DNA from: Callaeas wilsoni
Lineage: Eukaryota; Chordata; Aves; Passeriformes; Callaeidae
Direction: 5' to 3'
Length of the DNA: 64,000 nucleotides
Assembly: GCA_013398955.1 (NCBI GenBank)
Contig: VWPU01002099.1
Location: forward strand, 131,913-195,912
Position 1 is the stretch's first letter, and each line of letters opens with the position of its first letter. Below, piece after piece: positions 12,533 to 26,000 of the stretch. The notes under the pieces are model-generated. The model made no database searches. It was given only the letters and a program-made list of their open reading frames with translations, and was not told the origin of the DNA. Position numbers and translations under genes: made by a program.

Positions 12533-15500
12533 TAAAGTGAGTGACCTTTTCAAGGTGACAGATTAGCCATATAGTGGGTTTTGCAGTGCCTTTAATATTT
12601 TTTCTGTATACTGTCAGTGATAAACAAGACATCATACAAGCCTTGATTCAGAGAAGCACTTGAGCTGACCATTTAATCTAACAAAAGCAGGTACTGGCTT
12701 GAAATTAAAGGCACATTTCACTACTTTGCTATTTATAAGTGAGATTGTTTACCACCATGCAAAGAGAAAGACAATCCAGTAAAACATATCCCTGCTTTGT
12801 GTAGAAAAATGACGTTCTCAGATTTAATCCTTGGAGTATCCTTGAATTTACTTCAAATTTTCACTTTTTCCCTGAAGATGTTCTTGAGAACAGGTCATCT
12901 TCTCAACTGCACTGGGGAGAATCAAGTCAAAGATTTCTTCAGGCAGCTCACAGTAATTTCTTTATATTTAAGTATACAGAACCCAGCAGATTCATTTAAA
13001 TCAAATGTCCTCTCTATTATCCTAAAATCCACTAATCTCATTCTTCTGCTCTCGATTTCAGGAGCAATTTTGTTCCACATCTCCTTATGCTAATCAAATG
13101 AAAAACTTGTTCAACATAGAAAAATTTAAACTTACCAATCACATCAGCACCAAGTAAATTGACATTGCAATCAAAATGCTCTACTACATCAGACGCTTAC
13201 CAAAAGAAACACTTAGACATAAAACTAGATTTAGGCACCAGAAGTAAAATACAGGTATTTTAAAAATCATCTACCCATTAAACCATCTTTTTCTACTTGT
13301 TATATTACTAAACCTAAACTGTTCTTGTGAAGAAACTACTTAGAGGGGTCTTATATAAGGAATGTTCTTGAAATAGCCAACCAATTCTTTTCAGTAAAGA
13401 TTGGCATTGACTTGTACACCCTGCTTATGAAATTCTAAAGATTATACAGATACCCTATGCCTGCAGTTCAAAAAAACAAACAAACAAGAAAACCAACCAG
13501 AACTGATATTAGAGACTAGAACAGAACATTGGAAAATGCCATAAAGGAACAGAAAAGTGATAATGACTTAGGGATGAGGTGCTTGACAGCCTGTCCAACT
13601 CTGAGAAGTACCAAATACCACTCAATTTCACAGATCACTAGTAACCAGACTGGTAACTTGAATCTCCACTGAAACAGATAATTTTGAAATATCTGCAAAC
13701 CTAAAACACCTAGGAATGTTTTTGCCCATCTCCCAGTTTCTTCATCTCAGCCATGCATTACAGATCCTGGCTTAAAAAAAGGAAATATTATTTTCATTAT
13801 CTAAGTACAGTGAAAAAATTACAGTTCTAAATTGGACAGTGTCAACTCAACAAACCAAAAGGTATCTGTACCATTTGTGTCCTTTCTAGAAATAGCCAGC
13901 TAAGATCCCAAGTCAGTACCCCACACAGAAATAAATAGCATTAATAAGTGGTGGCGTGAGCTACATTCTGATGACTGTACCAGTGTGTCACAGCCCATAA
14001 CTCTGTCCTGTAAGTGGCCAGCTCTGCAATGAACAGATCCCTCAATTGTCTGCACAGTCCCTTCTGTGGCCACTGTACCGACTACAGTAACAAAATCAGA
14101 AACACACCAAATGAGACCAACGTGTGACTTCACACAGGCCAATGCAAACTTTGACCAAAGAATGTTCTGTTCATCACATTTCCTTCCTTATACCACTAAT
14201 AGGATACTTTCATGGAAGGCATTTGACAGCAGTCTCCATTTTCAGCCTGTACAAACAGATTCAAATCAAGAGAAATTTGATAAGGTGTAAAGCTGAGAGA
14301 AACTAATATAGTTTGAAAAGTAAAGCTGCTTATACACTTTTGCAGATGTCTTTATGCTCACCAGCTTTAGAGAAAACATGAGAAGGCAGAAAAGAGAGCA
14401 GCAGCTAGATACCGAGCTCCAAGAGTTTCATGCAGCCAATACTGGCTCTGGGAAGAACATGCCAACACCAGCCTCTGCCTCAGCAAGTGTCCCTTTCCCT
14501 CACACCGCCCACAACGTGAGGGCCGAGGGAGGAGGAAGGAGACCAAGTGCAGTAGACAAGATTTCATGGAAATAAAATATATGCAGTTTAACTTCTCACA
14601 CCAAGCTGCACACTCTAGAAAATTTACCAAACTGTAAAGGTTCTCAGCTGGCTAGGACGTCTCTTTTTTAAACAATATATTTAAAAATTTACTCAGAATG
14701 TTTCAAGATTATTATTGCTGTTTTCTCCATTCCCCTGCCTGCCAAACTTTACCACTTGGGAGATGGTATGCCCTCAGAGAAACTGCAAGAAATCTATTAT
14801 ATTTGCTCTTGGTTTTTCCATCTGAAGTATATAAATCTCCCATAAAAGAAATATTTTCACTTTGTCTCTCTAAGACAGTTTTGAAAGTGATTCCAGAGAC
14901 AAAGAAAAATCTATGTAACAAAATGCAGAAAATTATATACTTTGAAGTAAAAATGGGAAACCCTCAGCTGTGTACTTTTATACATTGTATTTTAAAGCAT
15001 CATTCTAATTATCTGGTTCTTTGGAATTGTGCAAGTGCTAGCTGGAAAAAAACCCCACTCTTACTGGGCTATCAGCTACAAAATAGTAAAACAAACTGTA
15101 AGAATTATTGAGCTTTTGGAGTTTGGAATGACTGAGACCTAGTTAAGGAAACATGTACACTACTTTCATTACATAGCAGCCTCTATTCCATGTACTCAAG
15201 CAGGAATATACAGTAAAACAAGACTTCAGACAACGTACTGAAAAATCAAATACAGTATTCTTGCATCTTATCTGACAAGGCAACTATATCCCATGTTATG
15301 GTCCATGGAATTTTCATACTTCCTTGTGTCATCTACAGAAAATATTATGATATTTGATGTGTCATAAAGGCAGAGACACATGGAAAAATGATAGCAGATC
15401 TATTGCAATGCCCTCAGTGCATAATTAGCTTATCTAAGTGTTTGCAACAAATGTAAGCTATCACAGTAAGCTTATGAGTTTTTCAACTCTTGATATCATA

Positions 15501-16252
15501 GAGTCACGCGAGGTTTTGACCCGATCAGAGAAGCCTTAAAGCCCAATTAAGTCACTTTATGGTCAAGCCACAGTCTCACCATCACCTTTTAACTCCTTCA
15601 ATCCAGGCCAGACTGCTTGACTGCAAGAAGTATTAATCAATAGTCTTGAAACTGGAAGGAGTATAAGGGTTTGCTATGCGTAACTTCAAAAACCTGGTCT
15701 CCTAGCAGAGCCACAAAGCTCCTTTTAGTATCATTACACGCATGCAGAGTAATTATATTAATTTTACTAATTAGTCAGTATGGGTAAAACTGCTTCCCAT
15801 CCCTTGCCCCATTATAAGCTGTTTGAAACCCCAGAAAAAGACTTAACAACTCTTGGTAAAATTTGTTCCTCTCTGGATTCCATCCAAGCTATTTTACACA
15901 ATTCCATTAAAGCACAGCAAACAAGGCTAGGCATTAATGCGTAACTGCAGTAGGCTTTATGCTGTCAACATGGATTGGATTCAGACTGGCTCCTTCCCAG
16001 AATTATGCTTTTAAAAGCTTATTTAGTAACAAATTACGCAGAAGATAAACACGCAATTAACCAATCTCCCAAGAAGCTAACAATCAAAATACTCTGTGCT
16101 GAAATATTAAACATATTATGCTGTTGCCTTCCATCACCGTCTATCACTATGGTTCCTCAGAATCTATGCTGTGTGACTTTCTGCCAAAGCCGTGGTTAAT
16201 TAATGTAAGTGCATGCAACCATTTCTCAATTTTCAACTCCATGTTTTGAGTT
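12533..16252. other. AT-rich sequence without recognised genes
   Basis: Open frames include 98 codons (12,797-13,093, plus) and 137 codons (14,698-15,111, plus), with no recognisable domain. A G+C-richer patch at 14,380-14,560 retains several CpGs and is open on both strands (14,354-14,575 on plus, 14,367-14,630 on minus). The plus translation is rich in charged residues at its start but matches no family I know. A catagagtcac word at about 15,497 recalls a CR1 tail but is too diverged to call. Confidence 0.55.
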
Positions 16253-16302
16253 TGTTTTCCATCTTACATTCCAGAGCAGAATGGAATGTAAGATGGAAAA
16301 CA
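16253..16302. repeat. Perfect 21-bp inverted repeat with an 8-nt loop
   Basis: The left arm (16,253-16,273) and right arm (16,282-16,302) are exact reverse complements over all 21 positions, separated by gagcagaa. Base composition is mixed, so this is not an AT-slippage product. Transcribed from either strand it would form an uninterrupted 21-bp hairpin; one G-T and one A-T pair could extend it slightly at the base. A stem of this length is shorter than a usual pre-miRNA stem of about 30 bp with mismatches, so a microRNA is possible but not the first choice. A recent template-switch mutation that copied 21 bases in inverted orientation explains the perfect arms and small loop. Confidence 0.97.
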
Positions 16303-18413
16303 GATCAAGGAATGCTCCATATGTACATTGTCATTTTCCAAGTGCTCAGAAGGGAGGTCCACAGGTACGCGGATCGCAAGTGTGAATGCATATGCAAACT
16401 GTGGGATATGAGCACTTCCACTGTTACCACCTGCATCTGTCACCTTCATGCTGCTACTAGTTTTCACTACCTTAAACTTAATACAAGGCCAAACTCCAAC
16501 TGCTTTATTCTTATAGTTACATTAAAATCAAAGAGACGAGGCAGCTTGGAATTCACACACAGCTCTGTAAACTTTCATTAGATTAGACAGATAGCTATTG
16601 GAGCCTAGTTGCTTGTTTCTGAGGAAGTTTAGAAATGAAATAGGTAGATTTTAAGACAGTCACTTCTTGGTGTGCTCAGGAACAGGGCTTTATAAACCCA
16701 AAGTCAGTGGGAAAATCTGAAGCAATTGTTCAGTCCTTATTTTGCATGCTTTTATGCTTTGCAGGAATCCAGATGGGAAAAGTAATGACAGAAAAGAGTC
16801 AGAATAAGTCACATAAACCTGTCCATATGGCCACATAAGAAGGATTTTTTCAACTTTAAGCTCAGCTGTGTCAGGTTAAGATTAACAGGTAACTGCCCTA
16901 ATCAGAAAATGCATTTGTCATATAATGTCTAGGAAGTGATACTTTACACTTCTCTGACTTTTCATTACAAAGGATCAGCTATCTTAGCCTATATCACTTC
17001 AATGCATTTTTGTACATCTACCTCCTTCTACTAGACATCAACCAGATGCTTTCTCCTTTCCACAGCTGTGCCACGACTGATTTTTTCAAAAATCCCTTGT
17101 GTATAGTTTCAAGACATGAGCTTGTCTTCTCCTCCTCTTTCAAAATCATATGGCACTGAGCTATCTGAATTATTCCGATACACCTTTACTTGCCTCTTTG
17201 ACCAAACTCTTGTTCACAGATGCATGCTATTATAGCTCTCAATTTTCAAATTATCATCAAATTTCTACATCTTCTATTTGTTTTTAAAAATGTAATGAAG
17301 CTACCCACATGCTTGTTGCATTAACATGACATTGTTTCTATTCTTCCTATGGAATGTACTCACATAATTATTACTTATATTTATTGAGGCTACAGTTACC
17401 AAACTACAGCTATAGATGTTGGTATAAATAACACACTGCTTAAAGGCAGAACCCTATCAAAGGGGTGTTCGACCAGCCAAAAGAACAAACTCCATTGTTA
17501 GAAGATAATCAAGAGCTGTATTCACCCATGGCACTCTCATTTTGTCCCGAAAAGGCACACCCCTCCAAGCATATTTTCTTTGCAGTATACTTTTCATGTT
17601 ATTCCAACTTCTGAAAAAAAGTACCAATTGAGAATATCAGCACTAAAAAACACCAAATATGTGGTCTCAAACTACTAAGGAAATTAATTTCACTTTGTTT
17701 CCATTTAATGTTGCATATTCTTAACTTGGGAGGGGAAGAATTTACTACAAGGTTAGAATAACAATAGTCAGAATGAGACATAGAAAGTAACAAATGGCTG
17801 TTACAATCAGGCTTCTCCTCAGACACTTCAGTTTAGCATTCTTATGATGCAGAAGTTTTGGTGGAAAGATTCAGAACAGCTTCAAGGCCCAAAGAAAGTG
17901 ACCAAATTTACAGGAGTTGAGGAAAGAAAATAGAGACAGCACATGGATGGATGGATGGATACCATCACAACAGAAGCAATAAATTTCTAAAACCCACTTT
18001 GAAAGTGGATCAACATCCCTCTGGCCTGTAACTATCATACCTTGATACAGCATTCCCACCAGTTCTTTCAAGCTAAGGTCTCTGTCCATCTATCCAGGCT
18101 AATCTTTAGGAGTGCTGTGAATAACCCTCACAGAGTCCTGCCTGGAATACTTTAAAAAAACATCACTTCATACTAAACAAAGAAAACAGAATTTGGAAAG
18201 GACAGATGCAGTCTATTCCTGCATCAAAATTTCCTCTGGTTTTCATATAAAAATATTTACTTTCAACTCTCATCTGACATTGTAAGTGACAGAGAATAAT
18301 ATCAACAGTGGATCCAAATCTGTTTTCTATGTGACTCCCATCCAAAGACAGCATCAACTGCCACCCTGCATATAAACATCTACTACTTCACCAGCATCTC
18401 ACCTACTTGTCAC
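16303..18413. other. AT-rich unique sequence with an ATGG microsatellite
   Basis: No gene is recognised. An (ATGG)4 tract with a partial fifth unit lies at 17,943-17,960. The open frames here are short, and none carries a known motif. Confidence 0.6.
17943..17960 (+). repeat. Short (ATGG)n microsatellite
   Basis: Four perfect ATGG units plus AT. The tract is short and therefore probably not highly polymorphic. Confidence 0.9.
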
Positions 18414-19416
18414 TCAGCAGCTGAATTTGATACTAGACAAAGTTTTCTTGAAGGCAGCGAAGTCTAGCAGGTTTGGCCATGACCAAAGTGACTGTTTGTT
18501 GCACCGAGCACAGATGTACATCAGAGCCAATGCATGGACACACCTGCCTGGGACCACCCTCCAAGACAACTTTATCCACAGAGAGGATCTAAGAGCTCCA
18601 GACCTGAAAACAATTACCAGGATTGTGAATCCACAAGGAGAATCTGGATACCGTTCTCTTTCTTTGAGGCTTCCCTTTTGGTGCTCCACATAGTCTTTTC
18701 CTACAAGTCAGCTGTTGGATCTCTCTCCTTATCTGACAGCCTCTCTAGAAGGAGATATCTGCCTGTCTTCTTCCTCCAGGCTCTGAGACAAGCTGACCTC
18801 CTCTTGCTGCCTAAATCTTTCAGTTCAGACAGAGGCAACCTGTTGAAGGGACAAATAAGCACTGCTGACTGTACTCTCTGACCCGTGTGCCTCACTGTGC
18901 CCTGAGAAGAAGCCTAACCCCACACACTTTCAGATATATCCACCACCTTCAGGATGGATCCATACTCTCTTCTAGGCACTTCATGTCATGTGACTAAAAA
19001 CTAGTGATCTTTGCCAGGAAGTCTTGAAGCTCTCTTTATAAAGCAGGAATGCAGATTGTCAACATAAAGAAGTTCTGGGACAGGGGCAAACAGGCAGATA
19101 GAACATTCTGCCTTAACCCTAAGTGTTGGGAAAGTGGCATCCTGCTCTGTGAAAGCTTTCAGATGAACCAGGAAGCAAGGAAACAGAGCTGACCAGCGTG
19201 GTCTATTTGAGCTGTCAGGTTTGACAGCAAATATATGCTCTTGGGAAGCATGCAGAAGGTTGCCAGCTGACATCTTTGGGCTGTCTCAGGGACAGTTTTC
19301 TGCTAAGACTGTGCTGGTATAAAATAACAGAAACCCTGCCTAAGCACTGGTAGATAGACCACAGCATATCCATGGTACAAAACTCGGAAGGAGGACAAGT
19401 GTTGAAAGGACTTGCA
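18414..19416. other. G+C-richer block beside an LTR remnant, unidentified
   Basis: This kilobase is visibly richer in G+C than the sequence on either side and is open in several frames on both strands: 18,414-18,689 minus, 18,427-18,693 plus, 18,534-18,881 plus and 19,001-19,273 minus. It directly abuts the 3' end of the minus-oriented LTR remnant at 19,417. If that LTR were a 5' LTR, this block would lie where the internal part of the provirus belongs. I see no primer-binding site next to the LTR edge and no gag, protease or reverse-transcriptase motif in the minus frames, so a solo LTR beside unrelated sequence is equally possible. No gene is called. Confidence 0.35.
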
Positions 19417-19842
19417 TGATGCTTTAAGCCTGTCTGGTTGTGAGGTGCCCACTAAAGTCAGTCTATCACTCCCCTCCCTATTATTGGGCAGCAGAGAGAG
19501 AACACAATGAAAGCCCAAGTGTTGAGATAAGGGCAGGGATAAGGGCAGGGAGATATCACTCACCAGGTACCACCATGGGCAAAACAGACTCAGCTTGGGG
19601 AAATTAACTGAATTTATTATCAAGCTCAGAGTTGGGTATTGAGAAGTAAAACAAATATTAAGAAAAACACCTTCCCCATTCCCAGGCTCACCTGTATTCC
19701 TGATTTTCTACCTCCTTCCCCTCAGCAGCTCAGGGAGACAGAGAGTGGGGGTTACAGTCAGTTCATCACATTTGTTTCTGCCACTGCTTCCTCCTCAGAG
19801 GGAGGAGTTCATCCCGTGCTCCAGTGTGGGTGTTGGGTCTGA
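19417..19842 (-). mobile_element. Avian ERVL-type LTR remnant, 5'-truncated, minus orientation
   Basis: Read on the minus strand, this segment has the layout of the ERVL-type LTRs common in birds: a cactggagcac word, then a purine-rich stretch, then a polyadenylation signal AATAAA at 19,618-19,613, then a ccccaagctgagtctgtttt stretch, then ggtgagtgatatctccctgc, and finally gtgggcacct before a terminal CA placed at 19,417. U3 is cut off near 19,842, so most of the promoter part is missing. A 12-bp tandem duplication (19,526-19,549) sits near the 3' end. No protein-coding capacity remains. The assignment rests on remembered features of the family; the subfamily is not determined. Confidence 0.7.
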
Positions 19843-22800
19843 CTACATGTAAGACAGTTGGCAGAGAGAGTTACCCATACACTATTATTTTTTGTTACTA
19901 ATTTTTTTCATTAACCTATTCTTTCCTGGTTGCAAAATTCTTAGAAGGCAAACAGTAGCACCATGCATACACTACAATTATTGGGGGAAAATCCAGCTAT
20001 TCATACTAAGAGGCTGAAGTACAAGGGTAGGATGCAGGCAGCTACTTTTTTAATCTCCCATTTGAGCCACAGACTTCATACATACCCCATGACAACACAG
20101 ACATTCTGGTAATTCAGATTACATCCATCTGCAAAGTCAGAATGGTAATAGTGCGCAGGGGTACTACAAGCATAATGGTCTGATGTATGCAGAACGACTT
20201 AAGCTCTGCAGTAAGGGCATCATACCTTCAAGTAAATGGGAAAGCAGAGCATGTATATGTTCATAGACATCCAAGTGAATGACAAGACAATTTGTTCAGC
20301 AGCTCTACAGCAGTGTCATTTGCCCATGTTCTCCTCACCTATATCTTCGCCCTGTATTATTACTGACAAGCATGACAGCTGAAGAAACAGCTTAGGTGCA
20401 GCTAATGCAAGAGAATATCTGTGAGAAGCTGAAGAGCTCCAACACAGCAACACCATTGCAATCATTCATGGACCTGTTACACACACTCTTCTGCATTTCT
20501 TCTGCCAAGAAGGAGCAGGAGCACAATTAAGCAAATCTTTGGAGGTGTCCTTATCATGGTCACTTGGAGCAAACACATACAAAGAGATCGTGTTCTCTCC
20601 CTTCTAGGTATTCTCAAGCTTTCTACAGAAACAATGCACTATGGCTGTATGTCAGAATTCACTTGTATAATATACATAAGAACAGACAACGAAGATGTTG
20701 AAACTTTGCAATTCTGTGAAGGTTTTCCACATGCTAACATTGGCCTCAGCAGCAGCAAATTTTATATGGTAAAAAATTGTTCCTTTGATACAAAGCACTC
20801 CTTCAAAATCAAGCATGTAAGTCATATCTTTATCTCACTAACCTTTTCCTCAGGAAAATCTACACTGTTGTCTATAATTGAATAACTAAAAAAATCTGAA
20901 TTTAGGATAAAATTATTTTTATCACTCTGTAACCAAGCACAGTGCCTTTGGCAAATCTGTTCCTCTCCTCTTATTAAGCAAAGCAGCGCAGAGCATTTGG
21001 TCAAGTTGCAATATATAAAAGTGAGACCTTCTGAAGATATCCACAAGAACTAGTGGCACACCAGGTTCCCCTCTTCGGAAGACAGGTAATGGCATGCAGG
21101 CTGCAGGAAAGCACAATTCACCAGAATCATCAGCAAAGCCTTGACTAGATATATTGGGCTTGAATTTCTACATTGCAGAGGAATCGCTTCTGTAAAAAGT
21201 TATTCTGACAAGAGTCGGACTTACTAACAGAGGACTGTTCTTGTCATTACCAAGCACACAACAGAATAATCTATTTTTGCAGAACAGTTCCAAAGATGAA
21301 AAGTCTGCTCGTGCATTCTTGTGGTTGTAAATCATTAGATTCTGCAATAGGATGGTCATATTTCCACAGCTCCCAAATTGGAGTGATGGAAATTTTTCAA
21401 AAACACGTCAAAATTTTTTTTCCTTAATGCTCTCTTGTGGACATGTTTGGCCATCTTTCAAACAGCTCTACCACATTACACTGTACAAACAGAACTAAGA
21501 TAGGGACCCCATCTTGCAACTCTTACTTGCTTTTAGAATTCCTTACATTACTCCACAATAGAAACTGAATCTCTCCTGCTTCCAACTGCCTCTGCTCTAC
21601 TAGATATCCTGTACTGGTCATGGCCCCATACATTGTCCCCATTATTTCTCACTCTTGCTGTTCCTTAGCATTCCAGTAGCAAAAAACCCAAACCAAACCC
21701 CATATTTACATAACAAACACATGCGAGGGAGCAAGTATACATAAGTTAATATTTGTACCAAGAGCTTCACACTTTTGCCATAATCATGAATAGAATCCTT
21801 GCAGCTGACTGCATGCCATCTTAAAAATTTTCACTATGTTACCTGTTGATTATTCTGATACTTAATCTCCTCTAAAGACAAATAAATGTATTTTGTTTAT
21901 GTTTTTAATTTCACAGGAAAAGAAAACCTCTGTATGTTAGACCGTCACCTCTTTAGCAGGTACTACCACTCAATGCTGGGAGAGCATAGCCAGTTTTAAA
22001 ATTGATCTTGCCACAAAAATTGCATGAAACTGCCCTTTGGTCATTAGAAAAGGGACTGAATACATTGCATAGTCAGAGTTAACTCTTAAAATCAATTTCA
22101 CCCACATAATTAATACCTAATTTTTTTTTTTACTTTTCCATAAAAGTAGAACAAAAATTTTAGATATTAGTTTCACAAGAGCAGGAATCCTACAAAAATA
22201 CATTTATATGCAAATGGGTTGAATAAACAAATCTGTATAAAAGCAGTAGAAGAAAAGCATTTGGTAGAAGAGAAATATCAGTCAGTCATAGGACATGAGA
22301 TTAGAGATATATATTCATCAGTTTTTTGCCAACTGCACACACAACTTTCGATAAAATTTTTGTGTCTTTGCACACAAATTAATATGTATATGGTAATGGT
22401 ATTGTTTATTAAAACACCTGAATTTTATATTCAGACTCATTTGCACAGTTAGAGGTCTTACCACATGAACTTGGCCAAGCCACAGTGCTGCTCTACATTC
22501 TTTTACAACTTTTGAACTGGCAAACAGATAAGAAAAGACTTTCGTCTTCTACTAATTTACTGTAGCAAGTACTTTCCCTTTCCTGCCCTGCTATACTTAT
22601 GCTCCAACATTGCTCTCAGGTGCTAACAAACCTTTTCTTAAAATAAAATCAATCAATCAAAGCATAAGCTTTTAATACTTGCAAATCCTGCTTATTTCCA
22701 AACAGTGTGTTTCTAAAACATATCGTGCACACAGTAAAAAGAAACAAATGATGCTGACAAGTACTTTTTGCATTCCAGAACATTAAAATAAGATTTAATG

Positions 22801-22985
22801 CAGTGTCACTCCAGTGTAAGAAAATGCAGAAGAAAATAAATCACGACAGCCTTTTAAAATATGTTAAATTTATGTTTTGTGTTGCGTGTCCAGACCTCAG
22901 CAGTTTTCATAATCTCTGAATTTTCAGAAATGCTAGGGACCTGCAGAGAAATACTCAAGTGGTGGCCAGTTTCTTTGGAAAGGCT
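19843..22985. other. AT-rich sequence, nothing recognised
   Basis: No gene, RNA gene or transposon is recognised. The open frame at 20,556-20,885 (109 codons, plus) has no known motif and reads as chance. Confidence 0.6.
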
Positions 22986-23027
22986 CAAAGAAAACATGTG
23001 ACATGTTTTCTTTGGAAACATGTCACA
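22986..23027. repeat. Two overlapping, mutually exclusive hairpins
   Basis: The 14-nt arm at 22,986-22,999 (caaagaaaacatgt) pairs exactly with 23,001-23,014 around a single G. Independently, the 12-nt arm at 22,997-23,008 (tgtgacatgttt) pairs exactly with 23,016-23,027 (aaacatgtcaca) around a 7-nt loop. The two structures share 23,001-23,008 and cannot form together. A related ttctttggaa word also occurs just upstream at 22,971-22,980. The arrangement looks like two successive local inverted copies of the acatgtttt word. Confidence 0.93.
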
Positions 23028-26000
23028 AACCTGCTATTGCTGATAAGAGGTAGCCTGATCTATCAAACCTCCTAGCAGCAAACCCAAGTCTTTCCCTTCC
23101 TCCTCTCACCCAGGAGTTTAAAATCCTTTGATCTCAGAGCTAGGAAGATGTTTACTACTTTTCCCAGGTAGCCAATTTCTCCCCTACTCTTTCCTATGCC
23201 TGAAGTGAAGTGGTGTCTATGGCCAACGACTGCACCAGCAGCTGACCAGTGAGGTTGGTTTCAGGGATCCCAGCCACCTTCTGAAGCTCTCCTGCTCCCA
23301 ACATCTGCTCTCCTAGAGTGCCCATGCCGCTTGTGTCCTCACGTGTTGTCCCTGCTCTTAGTTGTTCCCTCTGCTACTCAGGTGTCACTGCCTCCTTTCC
23401 CCTTCTTTATCATCACAACTCCAAAGCTCTGAGACCCCAATTTTACAGGTGACTTCAGAGGATGTGAGGAGACACGAGAGGAATATTCTTATCTACATTC
23501 CCTCTATCACGTTTCCTTCTTTATCTCGTGCCTGGCTGATGGGAGGGTTTCTCCGCAGGTTCTCTTGCGCTAGTACCTCAACTGCTGATAGTGAAAAATG
23601 AGTTTGAGTATAGGCTTCACTCAGTATTTAATAACGACTTTTCTTCTAGATTTAGCGACATTGACAATGTCAAAGCCCAAAATTCAAGGACTGGCAAATG
23701 CCTCCTGGTTTTGTTTCCCTTCATGTATACACACACTGTTGCCTTCTTTCAGAGACTGAAATAAGAGTTTTTGAAATAGGTTTTTGTGGGTGAGGGAAGA
23801 ATGTATCTACTGACTCCAACTATAAAAAAAGGTTGATATATACCTAGACCAATAAAAATCAACATCACTGCAATTAACAAAAGAAATGTAGACACTCCTT
23901 AAGCCAAAAGAAATTCAGCTCTTTTAATATAACTAGAGTTAAGATAAACTGTAAACACCCTGCTGGGGCAATGGTTAAAGAAATACCACCTCCTTTGCAC
24001 TTTTAATCCTGGGAAATGCCATCTCTAGTACCACCAATAGAAATTAAAATAATAATGCCAAGACTATAATACTCACCACTGTTGGGTGATGCTCTGTGGC
24101 AAGAAAGATGATCAAGTATTTAACATACATGTAAACCTGATTTCAGTGCTTTACACAAAGTATAATCCAGTAAAGAATAACCTTGCAAAACAGCAACAGA
24201 AGGCCTCACACAGGAAATTAAGTAGGATGCAAGGACTGGCACCTAATTTTCACCAGCTTTTCAATAAACTCTGAAATGTTTTGAAGTATTACAGATTTGA
24301 CTTTGTCAACTGAAAAGGAAGCCTGAACTTCTTACTGTCTCATCCCTTACTCTCTCACCACTACTGGGTGTCTCAGATGTGACTGCTGTGACTGCCTGTG
24401 CCTATATTTAGATAGCTGTGAAGATCAAATGGTCTAAATGCTATGAAAAGTGGCTTGCTTGGGTTTTTATCTAGTAATCTGCAAATTGGGACAAAAGCAT
24501 CTTTCAATTGAGAACTCAAAATGTTACGATATGGTTCTCAGAATTATTAAAAATATACAACCATTGCTGAAGTAAAAACCCAGTTTAAAGGGTCATGGAG
24601 CAGGACGGATATTGTCGCTTTATAAAACATTATCAAACTTGGCTTTCTCTCACTTCAGAGTATACTAAACACATCCTTCATCTTTAAAATTAAGTTCTTA
24701 AAATCAGAGGGGAAAAAAAAGCAACCTTCAAGTTTCACAGTTCTTTTCTCATGGCATCACTTAAAAGAGTGTTTTGGTTTCAGAAGAGATGATATTATTC
24801 TCTAAAAATTACTTCAACTCCTACACTACCATCAATATGCAGCTCTCATTGGATAATATCAATACAAGAAAAATATATGGTTTCGTTTAATATTTTCTAC
24901 ATCCCTGAAGATTTATCAGAAGACCATGGCTTTTCTCTACAAACTTGCTTTACATGTGAATAATGTGATATTTACATTAAATTTCAACACAGAAAAAAAA
25001 TTAGTCTGACTGCTACCCTTCAAAACACCTTTGAGATCTATCTCTCTCAAATGCTGTTAAGGGCCTTAAGAGGATTCTAAATCATTTCGATTAGCATAAT
25101 CCGTTTTTTGTTGTTCTGTTCTATTATAATCTCAAATTTCCATGGGGATTGCCTTGGGTATATCAAGACATGTTTCTCCATCAGTGCTGCAGAGGATAGT
25201 CACTTGCTACTGTTATTACATGGGGTTTTTTTGTTAAGTTATAACAGGAAAATCAACATGGAATTGCTGAGATTAACACAGGAAAGTTATTATAAAGAAG
25301 CTCAACTTACTAGAAAGTTGTCTAGAAGTGTCTTGTTCAACTGAAGTAAATATCACTGATTATTAGAGGGGCATTAATTCAGAAAAATATCTACCAAGAA
25401 CAACCTGTTAATTCTAACCCAAAGCCACAAATAAAGCTCCTGTTTAAAAGAAATAGACTTTATTTTTGGATAACATTTTACCTGACAGTATATTCATAAA
25501 AATTTGTGAGAACAGAAAGCCTTATTGGTAGATTTTAATAAAACATAGCATTCACATAGTACCTACTCAGGATTAAAGCCTACATCACTGTAGCGGAGAG
25601 GTTTACGTTTCATTTCAAGCAATACTGTAGTAGTTGTGTTCTGACACATCTTCAGTCTACAAAAGTATGTTATTTGATTTAGATTTTTACATTAAGATAC
25701 AAACTGCGCAGCAGACTGTTCAAAAGCTTAATATGCAAAGCTCAGTTTGATGCATTTGTTCCTTCTGAAAAAAAAAAAAAACAAACAGAAATGCATACAC
25801 CAATGAGAATTTTATCAAGAAGGTATTGTAAGAACTTTTATTCCAAGATTTATCTACAAAGCATAGTATAGGCTTTTCTCAAACTGGAGATCAAAATTGG
25901 CTACAATCACACAATCATTCTCTGGTTTACTACTTGCGGTCTCAGACAGTTGGATTCTTTGGAGATACCACTACAAAAACAAAATCACACATGCAAATTA

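Noticed and set aside
14698..15111. 137-codon plus-strand open frame
   Set aside because: It has no recognised domain and overlaps a minus-strand frame. Frames of this length are expected somewhere in 128 kb of strand sequence.
15495..15600. catagagtcac word resembling a CR1 3' tail
   Set aside because: The following bases do not keep the CR1 order closely enough to separate from chance.
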